Assembly: GCF_026967575.1 (NCBI RefSeq)
Contig: NZ_CP114054.1
Coordinates: 1,302,001 to 1,366,000 of the forward strand
Direction: 5' to 3'
From: Aurantiacibacter sp. MUD11
GTDB lineage: Bacteria > Pseudomonadota > Alphaproteobacteria > Sphingomonadales > Sphingomonadaceae
DNA: 64,000 bases
The position numbers were made by a program, and so were the translations under genes. Shown here piece after piece: positions 44,415-55,810 of this stretch (within the stretch, counting starts at the first letter, position 1; each line of letters opens with the position of its first letter). The notes beneath the pieces are model-generated. The model worked only from the letters and a program-made list of their open reading frames with translations. It had not been told where the DNA came from and did no database searches.

Positions 44415-47400
44415 CAGGGCCAAAGACACCTGTAGCCTTCATGGATTATGTCCGCGAGGCCTACTTGCGATACTACGATTCCGCCTTCTGGATGCGCGAC
44501 GAAGCCATAATGCAGGAACGCAAAGAGCTGCTCTTGGAGCCAGGCGTCATGGCGCAAGAGCTACTCTTGGAAGCCGTGCCCGTTTACCCCTCGGAGGTAC
44601 CGGTAGAGGCGGCTTGCGAAAAAGCTGGCCTATCCAGTCATACTGGACAGAAACTCGGCCCCATCGTGTTCGGACGCGATGATATCAAGCTTCGCCGACA
44701 CCAAGCCGAGTCACTAGAATACGCGCTCGCTGGCGACAGCGAGGGACGAAAGAACGTCGTTGTGACCTCGGGTACGGGCTCGGGAAAGACAGAGAGCTTC
44801 CTCCTACCGTTGCTTGCTCGCCTTATCGAAGAGCGGTCAACCTTGCCTGGTGGGATGGACATCAACCCGTGGTGGGAAAAGCAACTCGGTAGGAGCGATG
44901 ATTGTTGGAAGCACCTGCGCAGCACCGGTGAACCCAACATAGATCCCGCGGTTAGAGCACTAGTTCTCTACCCCACGAACGCGCTCGTCGAAGACCAAGT
45001 GTCGCGCCTGCGCCAAGCTGCAATTAGGGGTAAAGAGCTCCTCGGCTCGCCGCTGTTCTATTTCGGACGATACACTGGTGCGACCCCCGGTGGCACGAAT
45101 TTCCCACCGGCAAAGCTGCTCGCAGACGACCGGAAACGCGTGAATAGCCTCGCGCGCGAGATCAAGGACATAGCACGAGAAACGCGCGACCTTCGCGCAG
45201 CCATCGAGGCAGATCCAGATAGTGTCGAGGACCGCGTCGAAGCCATCGCGCAATTCTCCGACCCGTACTGCGGCGAAATGTTGACTCGCTGGGACATGGT
45301 GGCAGCCCCACCCGATATCCTCATCACTAACACGAGCATGCTCAACATCATGCTCCTGCGCGATATCGAGGCGCCGATCTTCAAAAAGACGCGCGACTGG
45401 TTGAAGAAGGACTCCAGCGCGACATTCACGCTCGTTGTTGACGAGCTTCATGGTTATCGAGGCACGCAGGGCACAGAGGTCGCACTTGTCGTTCGCAACC
45501 TTCTCGATCGACTTGGCCTCGACCAGGACTCCGACCAACTCCGGTGTATCGGTACTAGTGCATCGCTAGATGGAGTTAGCGGCAAGGAATACCTCGAACA
45601 GTTCTTTGGCGTTGATCGCTCGACCTTCGTCATCTTGCCAGGTGAGCCCCGCCCATTCGAAATGCAAATGCCGATCGAGCAAGACGTCTTGCTGCAGCAC
45701 CACGACGACCTCCTGTCGGAAGACCAAGCGATAGCCACGAAAGCAGCTGCAGAGGTTTCACGACGGCTTTCGCCCCGTGAAGCGCTAGCGTCAGCCTGTC
45801 GCGTTGCCGGCACGAGGACCGATGGCCCCGTCCGTCCCTCGCGAATTTCGGAGATCGAGAAAGCCCTCTTCGGTGAGACGGCCGACCCAAAAGCACTCGA
45901 AGCGCTTCTCTCTGCTGCCCAGCATGAAGACCGGGGGTCGTGGGAAGCCCCTAAACCCTCCTTCCGGTCACACGCGTTCTTGCGCCAAGTCCAAGGCATG
46001 TGGGCTTGCTCAAATCCAGATTGTACCGAGCTCGACGAGAAGTTCCGCACCCAAGAGCGCAAGATCGGTAGACTCTTCAAGTCACCGGCCATCAAGTGTG
46101 GCTGCGGTGGCCAAGTCCTCGAACTCATGTACTGCTATGATTGCGGCGAAGCCTTTCTTGGCGGTTTCGTCCTGCACCAGCCTGATGTCGAGGTAGACGG
46201 CGGAGCATTCCTACAATCAACTCGCCCTGGCAGCGGCCTCGTGCCCCCCGGCATGGTTTACGAGCGACCACACAAGCAATTCAGGTGGTATTGGCCTGGA
46301 GGGGCGATGCACTCTGGCCTACAACCTTGGACTCATCAAAAGCAAAGCGGCAGCGGGTCACACACGTTCTCGTTCGGGGCAGGCAAGTTTGATCCGAAGC
46401 TCGGCTTGTTGCAGCGAGCCGAGGGGGAAGAAGATCGGACTGGCCTGATCTATTGCCCACCTGCTGACTTGGACTCGGTTGCGGGACTGCCCGAGTGTTG
46501 TCCGCGCTGCGAGAGCGAGAAGAAGTGGTTCAATAGCCAAGACCTCGAGGGCTTCTACTCGGGGACCGTTCAAACGCCAATCCGCGGCCTCCGCACGGGT
46601 TTGAATGCAACGACGCAACTGGTTGCCGACAGGTCTGCGGTTGCAATCAGCGCGGATGGTTCACCGGAAAAGATGATAGCGTTCACCGATAGCCGTGACG
46701 ACGCTGCGGACCTCGCCGCCGGCCTTGAACTCTACCACTTCCGCGACCTCGTCAGACAGCTAGTCCAGTCCTCGATGACCCCGACCGAGGTCCCCTCCCG
46801 AGACAAACTCATCGAGGTCGCAAGAGAGGTCGGTGGGAGTGAGCCATCGGGCGAGAGCGCCACGATCAAGGAGCTTGCCGAGTCCGCAGCCCCTGGAAGC
46901 TGGAAAGCTGCCAAGCTTTTTAGCGCCGGGATTGCAGACCCGGGAGACATCGAGATCCTCGAGCACCTCGAGGCCGCCAGCCATGCAACTGGAAAGAGCT
47001 GGTCATCCCTCGTCACCTCGCTCCGCGACCAGATGGTCTCAAAAGGCATAAACCCTGCGGGCCCGGAATTTCACCTCCAGAAGTTCTCGAAAACACCCTG
47101 GTGGAAGTTCTTTCCAAGGCCCACAGGCGCGAATTGGGAAGAGTTGAGTTCCGAACACAAGCAACAAGGGCTCGACCATTTCACGTCGAAGTGCGCCGCC
47201 AAGATCGCACTATCGCTCTTTGACCGGGCTGGACGGGATATCGAGTCCATGGGCTCCGGCTACATCGGGGTCATGGGCGATCACTCGCAAGCTCTTGGGC
47301 TACCGCGGGAACAGGCGGATGGCCTACTTGCAAACGTCGTGCGATTGGTTGGCCATGCAAAGCTGTTTTCCGGGAGCGGGAAATACCGCGGCGTCGATAC

Positions 47401-49888
47401 TTGCCCACCTGACGCGCGGATTTACATCGAGAAAGTAGCGGCCGCGACGGGCAAGGCCCCCGAAGATCTCACCGAGAAAGTGCGAGAAAGGCTCGCCGGG
47501 CTCGGGATAATCAACGAGAATTGGATCCTCGAGACTAGCGACGTCTCGGCTTCAAAACTTGAAATTAGGCCTGCCGGCGATCTCAAGCCGATGCGCTGCA
47601 AAGAGTGCTCACGCATCGGCCTAGTGTTCCCGACTACCGTTTGCACCACGCCCCATTGCAGGTCTCGCAACTTCGAGGTCGTCACCTCTGTCGGTGAAGA
47701 CTACTACTCGTGGGCAGCACGCGAGAAGCCTCACCGGCTGTCTACATGGGAACTCACCGGTCAAACGAAGCCGCTTAGCGAGCAAAGGCGCAGGCAACGC
47801 TTGTTCAAGGCGCAGGCCTTCATCGACGAGGAAACAGAGCTAACCCACGGCATCGATGCGTTGTCCGTTACCACGACGATGGAAGTCGGTGTAGACATCG
47901 GCTCGCTAAAGCTCGTGATGATGGCGAACATGCCTCCCCAGAGGTTCAACTACCAACAGCGAGTTGGCCGTGCTGGCCGACAGGGACAGGCCTTTTCTTA
48001 CGCCGTGACGGTTTCGCGAGGCGCCGCGCACGACGACTATTACTTTAACAATCCAGAACGAATGACTGGGGATGTTCCCCCGCAGCCACGCCTTGATCTC
48101 GGCCGTGCCGAGATCATGCAACGCGTCGCCACCGCGGAGTGCCTTCGCCGGGCATTCGGCTCACTTGGAGAAGAAAAGCCTGCGCGTAGCGCAGAGAGCA
48201 CGCACGGCGCCTTCGGACGCGCCGAGGATTGGCCAGAGCGTTATCGGGACATGATTGCAGATTGGCTCGCGAACGACCCGCAGGTGGACGGCGTCGTCGA
48301 CAGGTTAGCGGTAAAGTCACCGCTCGAAGCTAGTGCAGTCGACGCGGTACGTAGCTACCTAAGGGAACAGCTTGTCTCGGATATCGACCAGGCAGTTGCT
48401 GACCAGCGATTCATCCAGGACGAATTGAGCTACCGGCTGGCCGTCGCTGGGATCCTGCCCATGTTTGGCTTCCCGACCCAAGTCAGGTCGCTGTTCCACG
48501 ACAAGACGGGCGCGAGGAAAGCCGATGACCTTGTAATCAGCGACCGCCCGCTTGATCATGCCGTCTGGGCGTTCTCCCCCGGCGCCGAGATCCCGAAGGA
48601 CAAGCAGCTCTTCACGGCATATGGCTTTGCCGTGAAGCGCGACGGTTTCCAGGGGGTTGGCAACGAGCAAAATCCGTTGGGTCCTTCGCTGCGGTACACG
48701 CGTTGTATCGATGCCGATTGCGGCGCGATTTCCCACGGGAACGCGGAGCAATGTGCCGTTTGCGGAAACGAGAGCCTCGATTTCCCACTCTTCCAACCAC
48801 GCGGCTTCATGGCGTTCTGGAAAACTAGGGACTACGACGGCCAGCGAGCTCGGGGGCCAGCCTTGCCGCCTCCCGTCATGTCTTTCGAGCCCGAGTACTC
48901 GACTGAGAAGGCTGTTGGCCCCTTACAGCTCTCGTTCAAGAAAGACGCGATCGCACTCGTCAACGATAACGAGGGTAAGCTCTACGACTTTGCACGGGGC
49001 GAATTTGACCGCGTGATGGTCAAGGAGATTTCATACCGAGACCGTGACGTCGCGGACGCCGTGAATAACTTGGAGGTAATCGAGAGAGGTGCAATCGGTG
49101 CCGTCTTTACGACTGACGTCATGAGCTGTGTCTTCGCAGGGACTGGAGCAGTCGGCGGAATCGGGAAAAACGGAGTTCTCGACGTAGACCAAGTCTCTAC
49201 GCGCCCGGCGCTCGCGTCTTTCGCAGAGTTCCTTAAGCAAGCCGTGGCATTTGAACTAGACGTATCGCCAGATGAATTCAGAGTTGGTCGCCAATTGCTC
49301 TTGCTCGATGAAACGCGGACCGAGCAAATCTTTCTTGCTGATGCCCTCGAGAACGGTGCTGGCTACTCCCGGATGGCCGCTGCACCCGAAACCCTCAGGA
49401 CTTGGCTTGACACCCACTATCAACGGGAGAAGACGCGATGGCAATCGCCTTCACACTCCCGTGACTGTGACCGGTCTTGTCCAGACTGCCTACGCAACTA
49501 CGGCAATCGCTTCACGCATGGCTTGCTAGATTGGCGGCTCGCGCTCGATCTCGCGGAAATCGCCTTGGGACACGAGCTCGACGAGAGCCGCTGGTTGAAG
49601 GGCAAAGATGATCCCATCGTGGCCGCATTCGAGAAGCTTGCTCAGCAGGTCGGTCTCGAGGTCGAGATCGACGAGCATTCCGGCCTGGTGACGATAGCTC
49701 GAGGCGAACACGCCTTGGTACTTTCGCACCCACTTTGGCACTTTGAAGAGGGGCTACTCCAGCCAAGGCAAGAGGCCGCGCGCCACTCGTTGTTATCTGA
49801 CCTCGGGCCCCACGCGATGGTCCGGTTTGTCGACGCCCGCGACTTCGCTGCGAATCCAGCTACTCAACTCGTAAGGCTCCGGGGATGA
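44411..49888 (+). CDS. Giant DEAD/DEAH helicase with DUF1998-like C-terminus (DruE-like)
   Basis: This 1825-residue SF2 helicase has Walker [12 protein letters not shown] at residues 117-127, motif II DELH at about 343, FTDSRDDA at about 757, VGVDIG at about 1158 and [10 protein letters not shown] at about 1182. Cysteine clusters lie at about 533-578 and 1060-1080 and in [13 protein letters not shown]. The C-terminal [27 protein letters not shown] (about 1685) is the DUF1998-type zinc motif. Size and motifs match DruE of Druantia. The start is GTG 44411, overlapping the preceding stop; the stop overlaps the next ATG. Confidence 0.85.
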   Translation: MTGPKTPVAFMDYVREAYLRYYDSAFWMRDEAIMQERKELLLEPGVMAQELLLEAVPVYPSEVPVEAACEKAGLSSHTGQKLGPIVFGRDDIKLRRHQAESLEYALAGDSEGRKNVVVTSGTGSGKTESFLLPLLARLIEERSTLPGGMDINPWWEKQLGRSDDCWKHLRSTGEPNIDPAVRALVLYPTNALVEDQVSRLRQAAIRGKELLGSPLFYFGRYTGATPGGTNFPPAKLLADDRKRVNSLAREIKDIARETRDLRAAIEADPDSVEDRVEAIAQFSDPYCGEMLTRWDMVAAPPDILITNTSMLNIMLLRDIEAPIFKKTRDWLKKDSSATFTLVVDELHGYRGTQGTEVALVVRNLLDRLGLDQDSDQLRCIGTSASLDGVSGKEYLEQFFGVDRSTFVILPGEPRPFEMQMPIEQDVLLQHHDDLLSEDQAIATKAAAEVSRRLSPREALASACRVAGTRTDGPVRPSRISEIEKALFGETADPKALEALLSAAQHEDRGSWEAPKPSFRSHAFLRQVQGMWACSNPDCTELDEKFRTQERKIGRLFKSPAIKCGCGGQVLELMYCYDCGEAFLGGFVLHQPDVEVDGGAFLQSTRPGSGLVPPGMVYERPHKQFRWYWPGGAMHSGLQPWTHQKQSGSGSHTFSFGAGKFDPKLGLLQRAEGEEDRTGLIYCPPADLDSVAGLPECCPRCESEKKWFNSQDLEGFYSGTVQTPIRGLRTGLNATTQLVADRSAVAISADGSPEKMIAFTDSRDDAADLAAGLELYHFRDLVRQLVQSSMTPTEVPSRDKLIEVAREVGGSEPSGESATIKELAESAAPGSWKAAKLFSAGIADPGDIEILEHLEAASHATGKSWSSLVTSLRDQMVSKGINPAGPEFHLQKFSKTPWWKFFPRPTGANWEELSSEHKQQGLDHFTSKCAAKIALSLFDRAGRDIESMGSGYIGVMGDHSQALGLPREQADGLLANVVRLVGHAKLFSGSGKYRGVDTCPPDARIYIEKVAAATGKAPEDLTEKVRERLAGLGIINENWILETSDVSASKLEIRPAGDLKPMRCKECSRIGLVFPTTVCTTPHCRSRNFEVVTSVGEDYYSWAAREKPHRLSTWELTGQTKPLSEQRRRQRLFKAQAFIDEETELTHGIDALSVTTTMEVGVDIGSLKLVMMANMPPQRFNYQQRVGRAGRQGQAFSYAVTVSRGAAHDDYYFNNPERMTGDVPPQPRLDLGRAEIMQRVATAECLRRAFGSLGEEKPARSAESTHGAFGRAEDWPERYRDMIADWLANDPQVDGVVDRLAVKSPLEASAVDAVRSYLREQLVSDIDQAVADQRFIQDELSYRLAVAGILPMFGFPTQVRSLFHDKTGARKADDLVISDRPLDHAVWAFSPGAEIPKDKQLFTAYGFAVKRDGFQGVGNEQNPLGPSLRYTRCIDADCGAISHGNAEQCAVCGNESLDFPLFQPRGFMAFWKTRDYDGQRARGPALPPPVMSFEPEYSTEKAVGPLQLSFKKDAIALVNDNEGKLYDFARGEFDRVMVKEISYRDRDVADAVNNLEVIERGAIGAVFTTDVMSCVFAGTGAVGGIGKNGVLDVDQVSTRPALASFAEFLKQAVAFELDVSPDEFRVGRQLLLLDETRTEQIFLADALENGAGYSRMAAAPETLRTWLDTHYQREKTRWQSPSHSRDCDRSCPDCLRNYGNRFTHGLLDWRLALDLAEIALGHELDESRWLKGKDDPIVAAFEKLAQQVGLEVEIDEHSGLVTIARGEHALVLSHPLWHFEEGLLQPRQEAARHSLLSDLGPHAMVRFVDARDFAANPATQLVRLRG

Positions 49889-51861
49889 TCGAGGTAATCG
49901 GCATTCCGGGTAGCCGCGAATTCGAGGTGGCAAATCACTTCCGTGAAGTCTTCGCATCGCAATGGCCAGGGCTGGCAGAGAGCCCGGCAATTGAAGAACA
50001 CGTCAAGATAGCCGCGAACGCGAAGCTGTCAGGTGGACCCGTCAGCGACATCGACGTGGTGATCGCGGCTGTCTTTGCTCGCTCAAGGCATTATGCCGTG
50101 CGGCGACCGACAAAGGATCGTGAAGGCAAGCACGTTTCCGGCGTGAAAGTGAGGGTCAAGAGCTTCGTCTGCGCAGTCGAAGTGAAGTCGCAAGACGGGA
50201 GCGGCATTTCCATAAACGGTGACGAGATCAACGTGCGCTACCGGGGGCGATGGAAGAGCGCGACGGAACAGAACGTCAAGCAAGTCCACGCTCTAAAGGC
50301 AGCGTTCGAAAACCAGCACCTGAGTTGCTTTGTCTATCGCTGCGTCGTCCTCGATGGGATCGATGAGCTACCGAAAATAGCTGGACGCCCGCAACCAGAT
50401 GCCGGTGCTGTTGCCGGTGGCTTTAAGGCAGGCGAGTTCCTGTCAGCCGTGGCAGGAGTGTACGGCCTATACCGATACAAGGGTGAATACTCGATCTCGT
50501 CTGGCAAGCCGGAAGATATTAGAAAGGCCCTCGAGGCCCCGATTTTCCGCGGGATCGTGCCGACGAGGTTGGATCGTCAGAAGATGGACCGGATCGCCGC
50601 TAGGCGGCCAGAGTCCATTGAGATCGCAGCCAAGTTAGGGGAGCAGCGAGTTCACATCCGCGGGCATGGCGGCACCGGTAAGACCGTGATGATGTTGCAA
50701 GCTGCCCACGAGGCTTTCGAACGCCATGGAAAGCGATGCCTAATCCTAACTTACAACAATGCCCTCGCCTCGGACATCCGACGAAGCCTAGCCATGCTGG
50801 GGGTCCCATCGTTCGGAGATGGAGGTGGCGTAGAGGTGCGAACCGCAATGTCCTTCACATACTCGTGGCTTTCTCGGCTCGGTGTCAGCAGCCCAGAAGA
50901 GAAAGGCTCTTACGAGACTTACGAACAAGAATGCAGTGAAGCCCTGGAGCTCATACGCGCAGGAGCGATAACAAGAGAAGACATCGCAGCGGTCCTCAAT
51001 GCAGATCTCGATCGCTTCGATGTAGACGTAATCATCGTAGACGAGGCACAGGACTGGCCTCAACCGGAAGCCCAACTGCTCTCCGCTCTTTACGGAGGTC
51101 AGCGAATTTCAATCGCCGATGGTCGCGAGCAGCTCCTCCGCGGGCGCCCCACGAACTGGTCGAAGACGCTTGGCGAAGGGCACGAGGCAACCGAGCGAAA
51201 CTTGTCTCGGTGTCTTCGCATGAAAAAGAACCTCGGCATTTTCGCCAACTCTGTTGCTTCAGAAGCCGGGCTGAACTGGGAAGTTGAACCCAACGACGAG
51301 GCCGCGGGAGGGAAGGTCATATTGCTTGAAGGGCAGTACGGGGAAGACCCTTCCTTGGTAAGCGAGCTAGTCAAAGTAGCGAAGCGCGATGGCAACGACC
51401 TGGTCGATTTCCTCCACTGCGTCCCCCACTCGGCAGTGATTGAGATCGATGGCCACCGCGAGAGCGATCTCTCGAGATTGCTGATCGAACAGGGCTATGA
51501 GACCTGGGATGCCGTCGACGAGGTCGTTCGACAGGATTTCCCACGCTCCAATTCCCAGTTCCGCATCGTGCAATACGAATCAAATAGGGGTTTGGAGGGC
51601 TGGGTAACTGTCCTTGACCGATTTGACCTTGCAATCGCCAATCGCGAAGACTGGGAGCTTCGACGAGTGAACGCCAGCGACGATTCTACTGACCCTGTTC
51701 GAAGGGCAAGGAACGCGGCCTGGAGGTGGGCAATGATCTCTTTGACGAGGCCAATTGATACGCTCGTGATTTCACTTGGAGACAAGGATAGTGCCGCGGC
51801 AAATCTCTTGAAGCGAGTAGCCTCGATGCACGAGGATTTCGTCGAGTTCTACAACCGCTAG
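49885..51861 (+). CDS. PD-(D/E)XK nuclease fused to a UvrD-like SF1 helicase
   Basis: This is a 658-residue two-domain protein. Residues 1-180 contain a nuclease core with Asp55/Asp57 (SDIDVV) and Glu99-Val-Lys101 (VEVKSQD), as in PD-(D/E)XK or NERD-like domains. The helicase domain has Walker A GHGGTGKT at about 259-266, [15 protein letters not shown] and motif II DEAQDW at about 386. A final [14 protein letters not shown] corresponds to motif VI. It should unwind and cut DNA. ATG 49885 overlaps the DruE-like stop by four bases, so it is translationally coupled. Confidence 0.85.
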   Translation: MIEVIGIPGSREFEVANHFREVFASQWPGLAESPAIEEHVKIAANAKLSGGPVSDIDVVIAAVFARSRHYAVRRPTKDREGKHVSGVKVRVKSFVCAVEVKSQDGSGISINGDEINVRYRGRWKSATEQNVKQVHALKAAFENQHLSCFVYRCVVLDGIDELPKIAGRPQPDAGAVAGGFKAGEFLSAVAGVYGLYRYKGEYSISSGKPEDIRKALEAPIFRGIVPTRLDRQKMDRIAARRPESIEIAAKLGEQRVHIRGHGGTGKTVMMLQAAHEAFERHGKRCLILTYNNALASDIRRSLAMLGVPSFGDGGGVEVRTAMSFTYSWLSRLGVSSPEEKGSYETYEQECSEALELIRAGAITREDIAAVLNADLDRFDVDVIIVDEAQDWPQPEAQLLSALYGGQRISIADGREQLLRGRPTNWSKTLGEGHEATERNLSRCLRMKKNLGIFANSVASEAGLNWEVEPNDEAAGGKVILLEGQYGEDPSLVSELVKVAKRDGNDLVDFLHCVPHSAVIEIDGHRESDLSRLLIEQGYETWDAVDEVVRQDFPRSNSQFRIVQYESNRGLEGWVTVLDRFDLAIANREDWELRRVNASDDSTDPVRRARNAAWRWAMISLTRPIDTLVISLGDKDSAAANLLKRVASMHEDFVEFYNR

Positions 51862-51865
51862 GCTC

Positions 51866-52438
51866 ATGGCAGACACCTATAAGCGGCTCCGCCTTTCACC
51901 CGAGATCTTGGAGGATGCACAGTCGAGGGCCGATGCGCTGCCCGTCTTTGAATACTCACATCGCGAACGCGATGCGAACATCATTGGTTGTATCGGGGAA
52001 GTCGTGTTTGAGCGTTTCCTCGAGCACTTCCAGGTCCCGTTCGAAAACCGAACAGAATTGACCGACCACGACTATGTCGTGAACGGCCTAAGATTAGACG
52101 TGAAGACAAAGGACCGGACGGTGCTCCCGCGTCGAAATTACGACAACTCGGTCCCACTGTACAACCACGAGCACCAGCGTCCTGATTTCTACTACTTCAT
52201 CTCCCTGTATAGAGACGCGTCTGAGCCCGTATCGACGTTGGGAAGATTCAAAGAAGCTTACATTGTTGGTGGGATCGATATCTCGTCTCTCGATGCCCAC
52301 GGGACTACCTGGGACACCGGACAAGTAGATCCCGACAACGGAACCAAGTTTTGGACCTCATGTATCAACGTCACCATGGCGCAGCTGCTTTCTAACAGCG
52401 AGATGTTGCAGGTACTTCGCGGCGACGCCAAGCTCTAG
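51866..52438 (+). CDS. Small PD-(D/E)XK nuclease-like protein
   Basis: This 190-residue protein has Glu45 (GEVVFERF), Asp69 (DHDYVVNGLRLD) and Asp78-Val-Lys80-Thr-Lys82, which fits E-x(n)-D-x(n)-(D/E)-x-K nuclease cores. It starts 4 bases after the nuclease-helicase stop and closes the operon. No other domain is visible. It could be the effector nuclease of the system or an inactive binding partner. Confidence 0.65.
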   Translation: MADTYKRLRLSPEILEDAQSRADALPVFEYSHRERDANIIGCIGEVVFERFLEHFQVPFENRTELTDHDYVVNGLRLDVKTKDRTVLPRRNYDNSVPLYNHEHQRPDFYYFISLYRDASEPVSTLGRFKEAYIVGGIDISSLDAHGTTWDTGQVDPDNGTKFWTSCINVTMAQLLSNSEMLQVLRGDAKL

Positions 52439-52573
52439 CCATTTAGTGAGAGAGAGACGGGCTTCGTTAGATCACGGGTTGGTTCAGCAGATCGAGACCG
52501 AAGCGCTTAACGACGTGGTCACAGGCTCCATCGCGAGCCCAAGCTCACACAGTATCCTTGTGCATGCACCCTG

Positions 52574-53572
52574 TTGCGCCCCGGAAAGAGCCTGATAAGT
52601 TCGGCCTGCATCAAGGGGAAGTCATTGAAACATCTGATCGAAGAGCTTGATAGCGAGGATTGGCACACCGCCGCGTCGGAAATCCAAATTTACCTGCGCG
52701 GCAAGCTGCTTGGTAGTGACGGCCTCATAAAGAGTGTGCGTTCAACATTGGACGACGAGCGGCAGGAGAGGACCGAAGCCTGCAAGCGAGACTTTGCAGC
52801 CAAGAATGACCTCGACGGTCTAGACGACCGGGTGAACGAGTTCCTCTCGACGCTCAAGACGATCAACGACCGAGTCCAAGACGAGATCTATTTTGACTTT
52901 CCCGTGAACGCGCAAAGGATCAAAGACCTATTGCCGTTGGAAGAGGGTCTCGAACAGATATTTGCCCACGTTCTAGAGCCAAATGAACTGTCACCCGTTG
53001 CTCAATTCAGGCTGAATGCGATCCTCTGCCGAGTCCTCAATGCCAGCCTTGGACAATCGAACAAGAGCAATGCCGGTAACGCGGGAGAGTTCATGGCGGA
53101 GGCCATCCTGAATGCCGCTGGCCTTACGGAAGGAAGAGACTATCGGAAACAATACAAGTCGAAGAAGGGGTCTGACACCGACTACGTGATTCCCGCGGTC
53201 GATGACTTCAGAGATCATGAAGTCGACGCGTTCATCGCGGTTCAGATCTCGACAAACGACCGAGCCCGACTAGCCTCAAGCGAGCTAAAGACAGGTGCTA
53301 AGAAATACCTGGTCACCGGTAACGGGACCGATGCCGCCTCCAAAGCCCTCAAGGACATTGGGTACCAGATCATTGCTGACTATCGGGAAAACTTGGTCCT
53401 CATCGTCTGCCACGCCGCCGAGATCGAGCGAGAAAAAGCCCGTCTCAGGTCGAAGTTACGGGCCAATCCAAGAGACGAGGAAACTCGTAGCCGCCTCGAG
53501 TACGTGGCCAATCTAACCCTGTCGTTCGAGGCATTCGCGAAACGCATGCGCGACAACTTCGCCAAGCCTTAG
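52574..53572 (+). CDS. Probable type II restriction endonuclease (unit 2)
   Basis: This 332-residue protein has a long helical N-terminus and a C-terminal core with GNAGEFMAEAIL (Glu172, Glu176), KKGSDTDYVIP (Asp201, Asp203) and FIAVQISTNDRARL. The spacing is that of PD-(D/E)XK type II enzymes, with Gln224 where the E/D of the motif is expected. It precedes a cytosine methyltransferase by 87 bases. The start is a TTG at 52574; another TTG at 52625 with an AAGGGGA site is possible. Confidence 0.6.
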   Translation: MRPGKSLISSACIKGKSLKHLIEELDSEDWHTAASEIQIYLRGKLLGSDGLIKSVRSTLDDERQERTEACKRDFAAKNDLDGLDDRVNEFLSTLKTINDRVQDEIYFDFPVNAQRIKDLLPLEEGLEQIFAHVLEPNELSPVAQFRLNAILCRVLNASLGQSNKSNAGNAGEFMAEAILNAAGLTEGRDYRKQYKSKKGSDTDYVIPAVDDFRDHEVDAFIAVQISTNDRARLASSELKTGAKKYLVTGNGTDAASKALKDIGYQIIADYRENLVLIVCHAAEIEREKARLRSKLRANPRDEETRSRLEYVANLTLSFEAFAKRMRDNFAKP

Positions 53573-53659
53573 GAAGCGGTCGCGACCAGCGACGAATGGT
53601 GTGTGAATCTGCGGCTCCCTCGGTTGACTTTGGGCCTGCAATCGGGCCCTTCAGTACTC

Positions 53660-55048
53660 ATGCAAGCTAACAATCTCGGCCCGACCATGATCGACCTCTT
53701 CGCAGGTTGCGGAGGGCTTTCGCTAGGCATGGAAAATGCTGGCTTCACCCCGGTGTTCGTGAATGAGCTTAACGAGCACGCCATGGAAACTTACCTCGCA
53801 AATCGGCATCACGAGGTTGGCGGCAAGCTCTTCCGAGACCAAGATCACTTGCGCTGCAATGATGCGCACGAACTGGAAGGCGAGCGGCTTGAAAAGCTTG
53901 TCAGGGACCTTTCAGAGGTTGGGATCACTTTCCCCACGAAGGAAGAGGCTGACGCGGGCAATGGGGGCAGCAGCCTCGAACTGCTCGCAGGAGGCCCCCC
54001 CTGCCAAGGGTATTCGGGGATCGGCCATCGCCGTTCCTACTCCGTAGATAAGAAGGACATTCCTTCGAACCAGCTATACCAGCGCATGTCGGCAATTATC
54101 CGCCGTGTCCGCCCAAAGGTATTTCTCTTCGAGAACGTGCGTGGACTCCTGTCTGCCAAGTGGACAAAGGAAGGAGGCCGGAAAATCTGGCCAGATGTGC
54201 TGGACGAGTTCCGGAGTATACCTGGTTACGAGGTTCGATGGTCGCTTGTTAGGGCCGGAGATTACGGTGTTCCGCAAAACCGTCCGCGTGTCCTGCTCGT
54301 CGGAATTCGCGATGACTTGGTCGAGGGTAACTCGGTCATCGACATTGCTGCTGACGAGGAAGACGCAGTCGCGTGTGGGTTCCTCCCTAAAGGTGAGCCA
54401 TCAGATTGCCCAGGCCTTGAGGAATTGTTGGGGGATCTTGAAGACCCCAGGGTCAAAGACGTTCTCAAGAGTGGAGACTATCCCAAGGGTAAATTCGAGA
54501 CGACAGAATACCCCTCTCCGCCAGCAACAGAGATGCAACGCAGGATGCGTGCCCCTGCAACTGGGAGCGCTAGCAACGTGCCCGTGACGCTCACTGACCA
54601 CGAGTACTCCAAGCACGGCATGAAGATCGTCGAGAAATTCTCCTACATGATCCGAAACAACGGCGAGATTCCCGACTGGGCCAAGACCAAGAAATTCGCC
54701 CAGAGGGTGCTCCCGAGGACGTGGGGCAATCGGGGGCCGAGCATCACCGCGACATCCCTGCCCGATGACTACGTTCACTTTTCACAGCCGCGTTCGTTGA
54801 CCGTCCGCGAGTGGGCACGGCTCCAACTGTTCCCTGACTGGTACGTCTTCAAGGGCAAGCGGACTACCGGGGGCATTCGCCGCGCAGGCAATCCCCGGGA
54901 GGGGGTCTTTGACCGCGAGGTCCCAAAGTACACGCAAATTGGCAATGCCGTACCAGTTGGCTTGGCGGAGCGTGTTGGCAATCACTTCAGGAAGGTCCTC
55001 GAAGATGCCGAGGCGCGAGTCGACGAGAAGAAGGCCGAAGCTGCCTGA
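53660..55048 (+). CDS. DNA cytosine-C5 methyltransferase (restriction-modification unit 2)
   Basis: This 462-residue methyltransferase carries motif I IDLFAGCGGLSLG, motif IV GGPPCQGYSG with the catalytic Cys, motif VI LFENVRGLL, motif VIII QNRPRVLLVG and motif X QIGNAVPVGLA. A long target-recognition region lies between VIII and X. The start is ATG 53660 or GTG 53603. Its 3' end overlaps the glycosylase gene by 44 bases. The site is unknown. Confidence 0.92.
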   Translation: MQANNLGPTMIDLFAGCGGLSLGMENAGFTPVFVNELNEHAMETYLANRHHEVGGKLFRDQDHLRCNDAHELEGERLEKLVRDLSEVGITFPTKEEADAGNGGSSLELLAGGPPCQGYSGIGHRRSYSVDKKDIPSNQLYQRMSAIIRRVRPKVFLFENVRGLLSAKWTKEGGRKIWPDVLDEFRSIPGYEVRWSLVRAGDYGVPQNRPRVLLVGIRDDLVEGNSVIDIAADEEDAVACGFLPKGEPSDCPGLEELLGDLEDPRVKDVLKSGDYPKGKFETTEYPSPPATEMQRRMRAPATGSASNVPVTLTDHEYSKHGMKIVEKFSYMIRNNGEIPDWAKTKKFAQRVLPRTWGNRGPSITATSLPDDYVHFSQPRSLTVREWARLQLFPDWYVFKGKRTTGGIRRAGNPREGVFDREVPKYTQIGNAVPVGLAERVGNHFRKVLEDAEARVDEKKAEAA

Positions 55049-55766
55049 TCCGCTCTGGACTCCTGCTGGCCAAGACCAGCTGAAAACAGGTGAGAAGCTC
55101 AAGCTTACGCGGTTACGCAAGGACCTCTTAGACTGGATGGCCGAGCATGGGCGGCACTTCCCATGGCGTTCATCCTCGGCTGGAACTTACGAGAAGATCG
55201 TCGTCGAGGTGCTCCTCCAGCGCACCACCGCCAGCGCGGTCGCCAACTTCTATTCTTCCTTCTTCGAGAGGTTTCCCACGTGGGAAGACCTCGCGGTTGC
55301 CGAGCCCGCCGATCTAGAACATTTCCTGAAGCCGCTTGGTCTTTGGCGACGGCGGGCGCAGTCGCTCATCGGACTTTCTCGCTATGCAGCCTCGAGGTCC
55401 GGCGATTTCCCGGCAGATCCAGAAGGGCACCGTGATATTCCCGCAGTCGGGCAATACGTCTCTAACGCGATCACCATCTTCCAACATGGAAAGCCGGCGC
55501 CACTCCTAGATACAAACATGGCGCGGGTTATTGAGCGGTTCGTTAGACCGCGGCGGTTGGCTGATATTCGTCACGATCCGTGGCTACAGAAAGCCGCGCA
55601 TTGGTATTCTCGGTGCGCGAATCCGGCAGAGGCAAACTGGGCTATCCTCGACTTCGCGGCTCTCGTCTGCAAAGCGCGGAATCCGAATTGCGAGAAGTGC
55701 CCCGTGCGGAATCGATGTAACTATCGCCTTGGCCGCAGGCGTAGTTCGAGGCGCACTAAAGGCTAA
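55005..55766 (+). CDS. HhH-GPD DNA glycosylase with [4Fe-4S] cluster (MutY/Mig-like)
   Basis: This 253-residue protein of the endonuclease III/MutY superfamily has EVLLQRTTASAV near the N-terminus, the helix-hairpin-helix IPAVGQYVSNAI, the catalytic Asp in LLDTNMARV and a cluster C-x6-C-x2-C-x5-C at the C-terminus. Genes of this type next to cytosine methyltransferases, such as Mig of Methanothermobacter, remove T from T:G mismatches left by 5-methylcytosine deamination. That role is inferred here from the overlap with the methyltransferase. A MutY-like adenine glycosylase is the alternative. Confidence 0.85.
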   Translation: MPRRESTRRRPKLPDPLWTPAGQDQLKTGEKLKLTRLRKDLLDWMAEHGRHFPWRSSSAGTYEKIVVEVLLQRTTASAVANFYSSFFERFPTWEDLAVAEPADLEHFLKPLGLWRRRAQSLIGLSRYAASRSGDFPADPEGHRDIPAVGQYVSNAITIFQHGKPAPLLDTNMARVIERFVRPRRLADIRHDPWLQKAAHWYSRCANPAEANWAILDFAALVCKARNPNCEKCPVRNRCNYRLGRRRSSRRTKG

Positions 55767-55810
55767 GAATGCAGAGGACGGGTCCGATCTTCGGCAAACA
55801 CGGCAATCCT

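Noticed and set aside
37047-49888. Reading the region as type II Druantia, with the first methyltransferase as DruM
   Set aside because: The methyltransferase is paired with a convergent nuclease and separated from the helicase operon by a pseudogene and an unrelated gene; DruF and DruG counterparts are not seen.
41445-52438. DISARM system
   Set aside because: There is a DUF1998 helicase, but no phospholipase-D-type DrmC or DrmB-like gene is visible.
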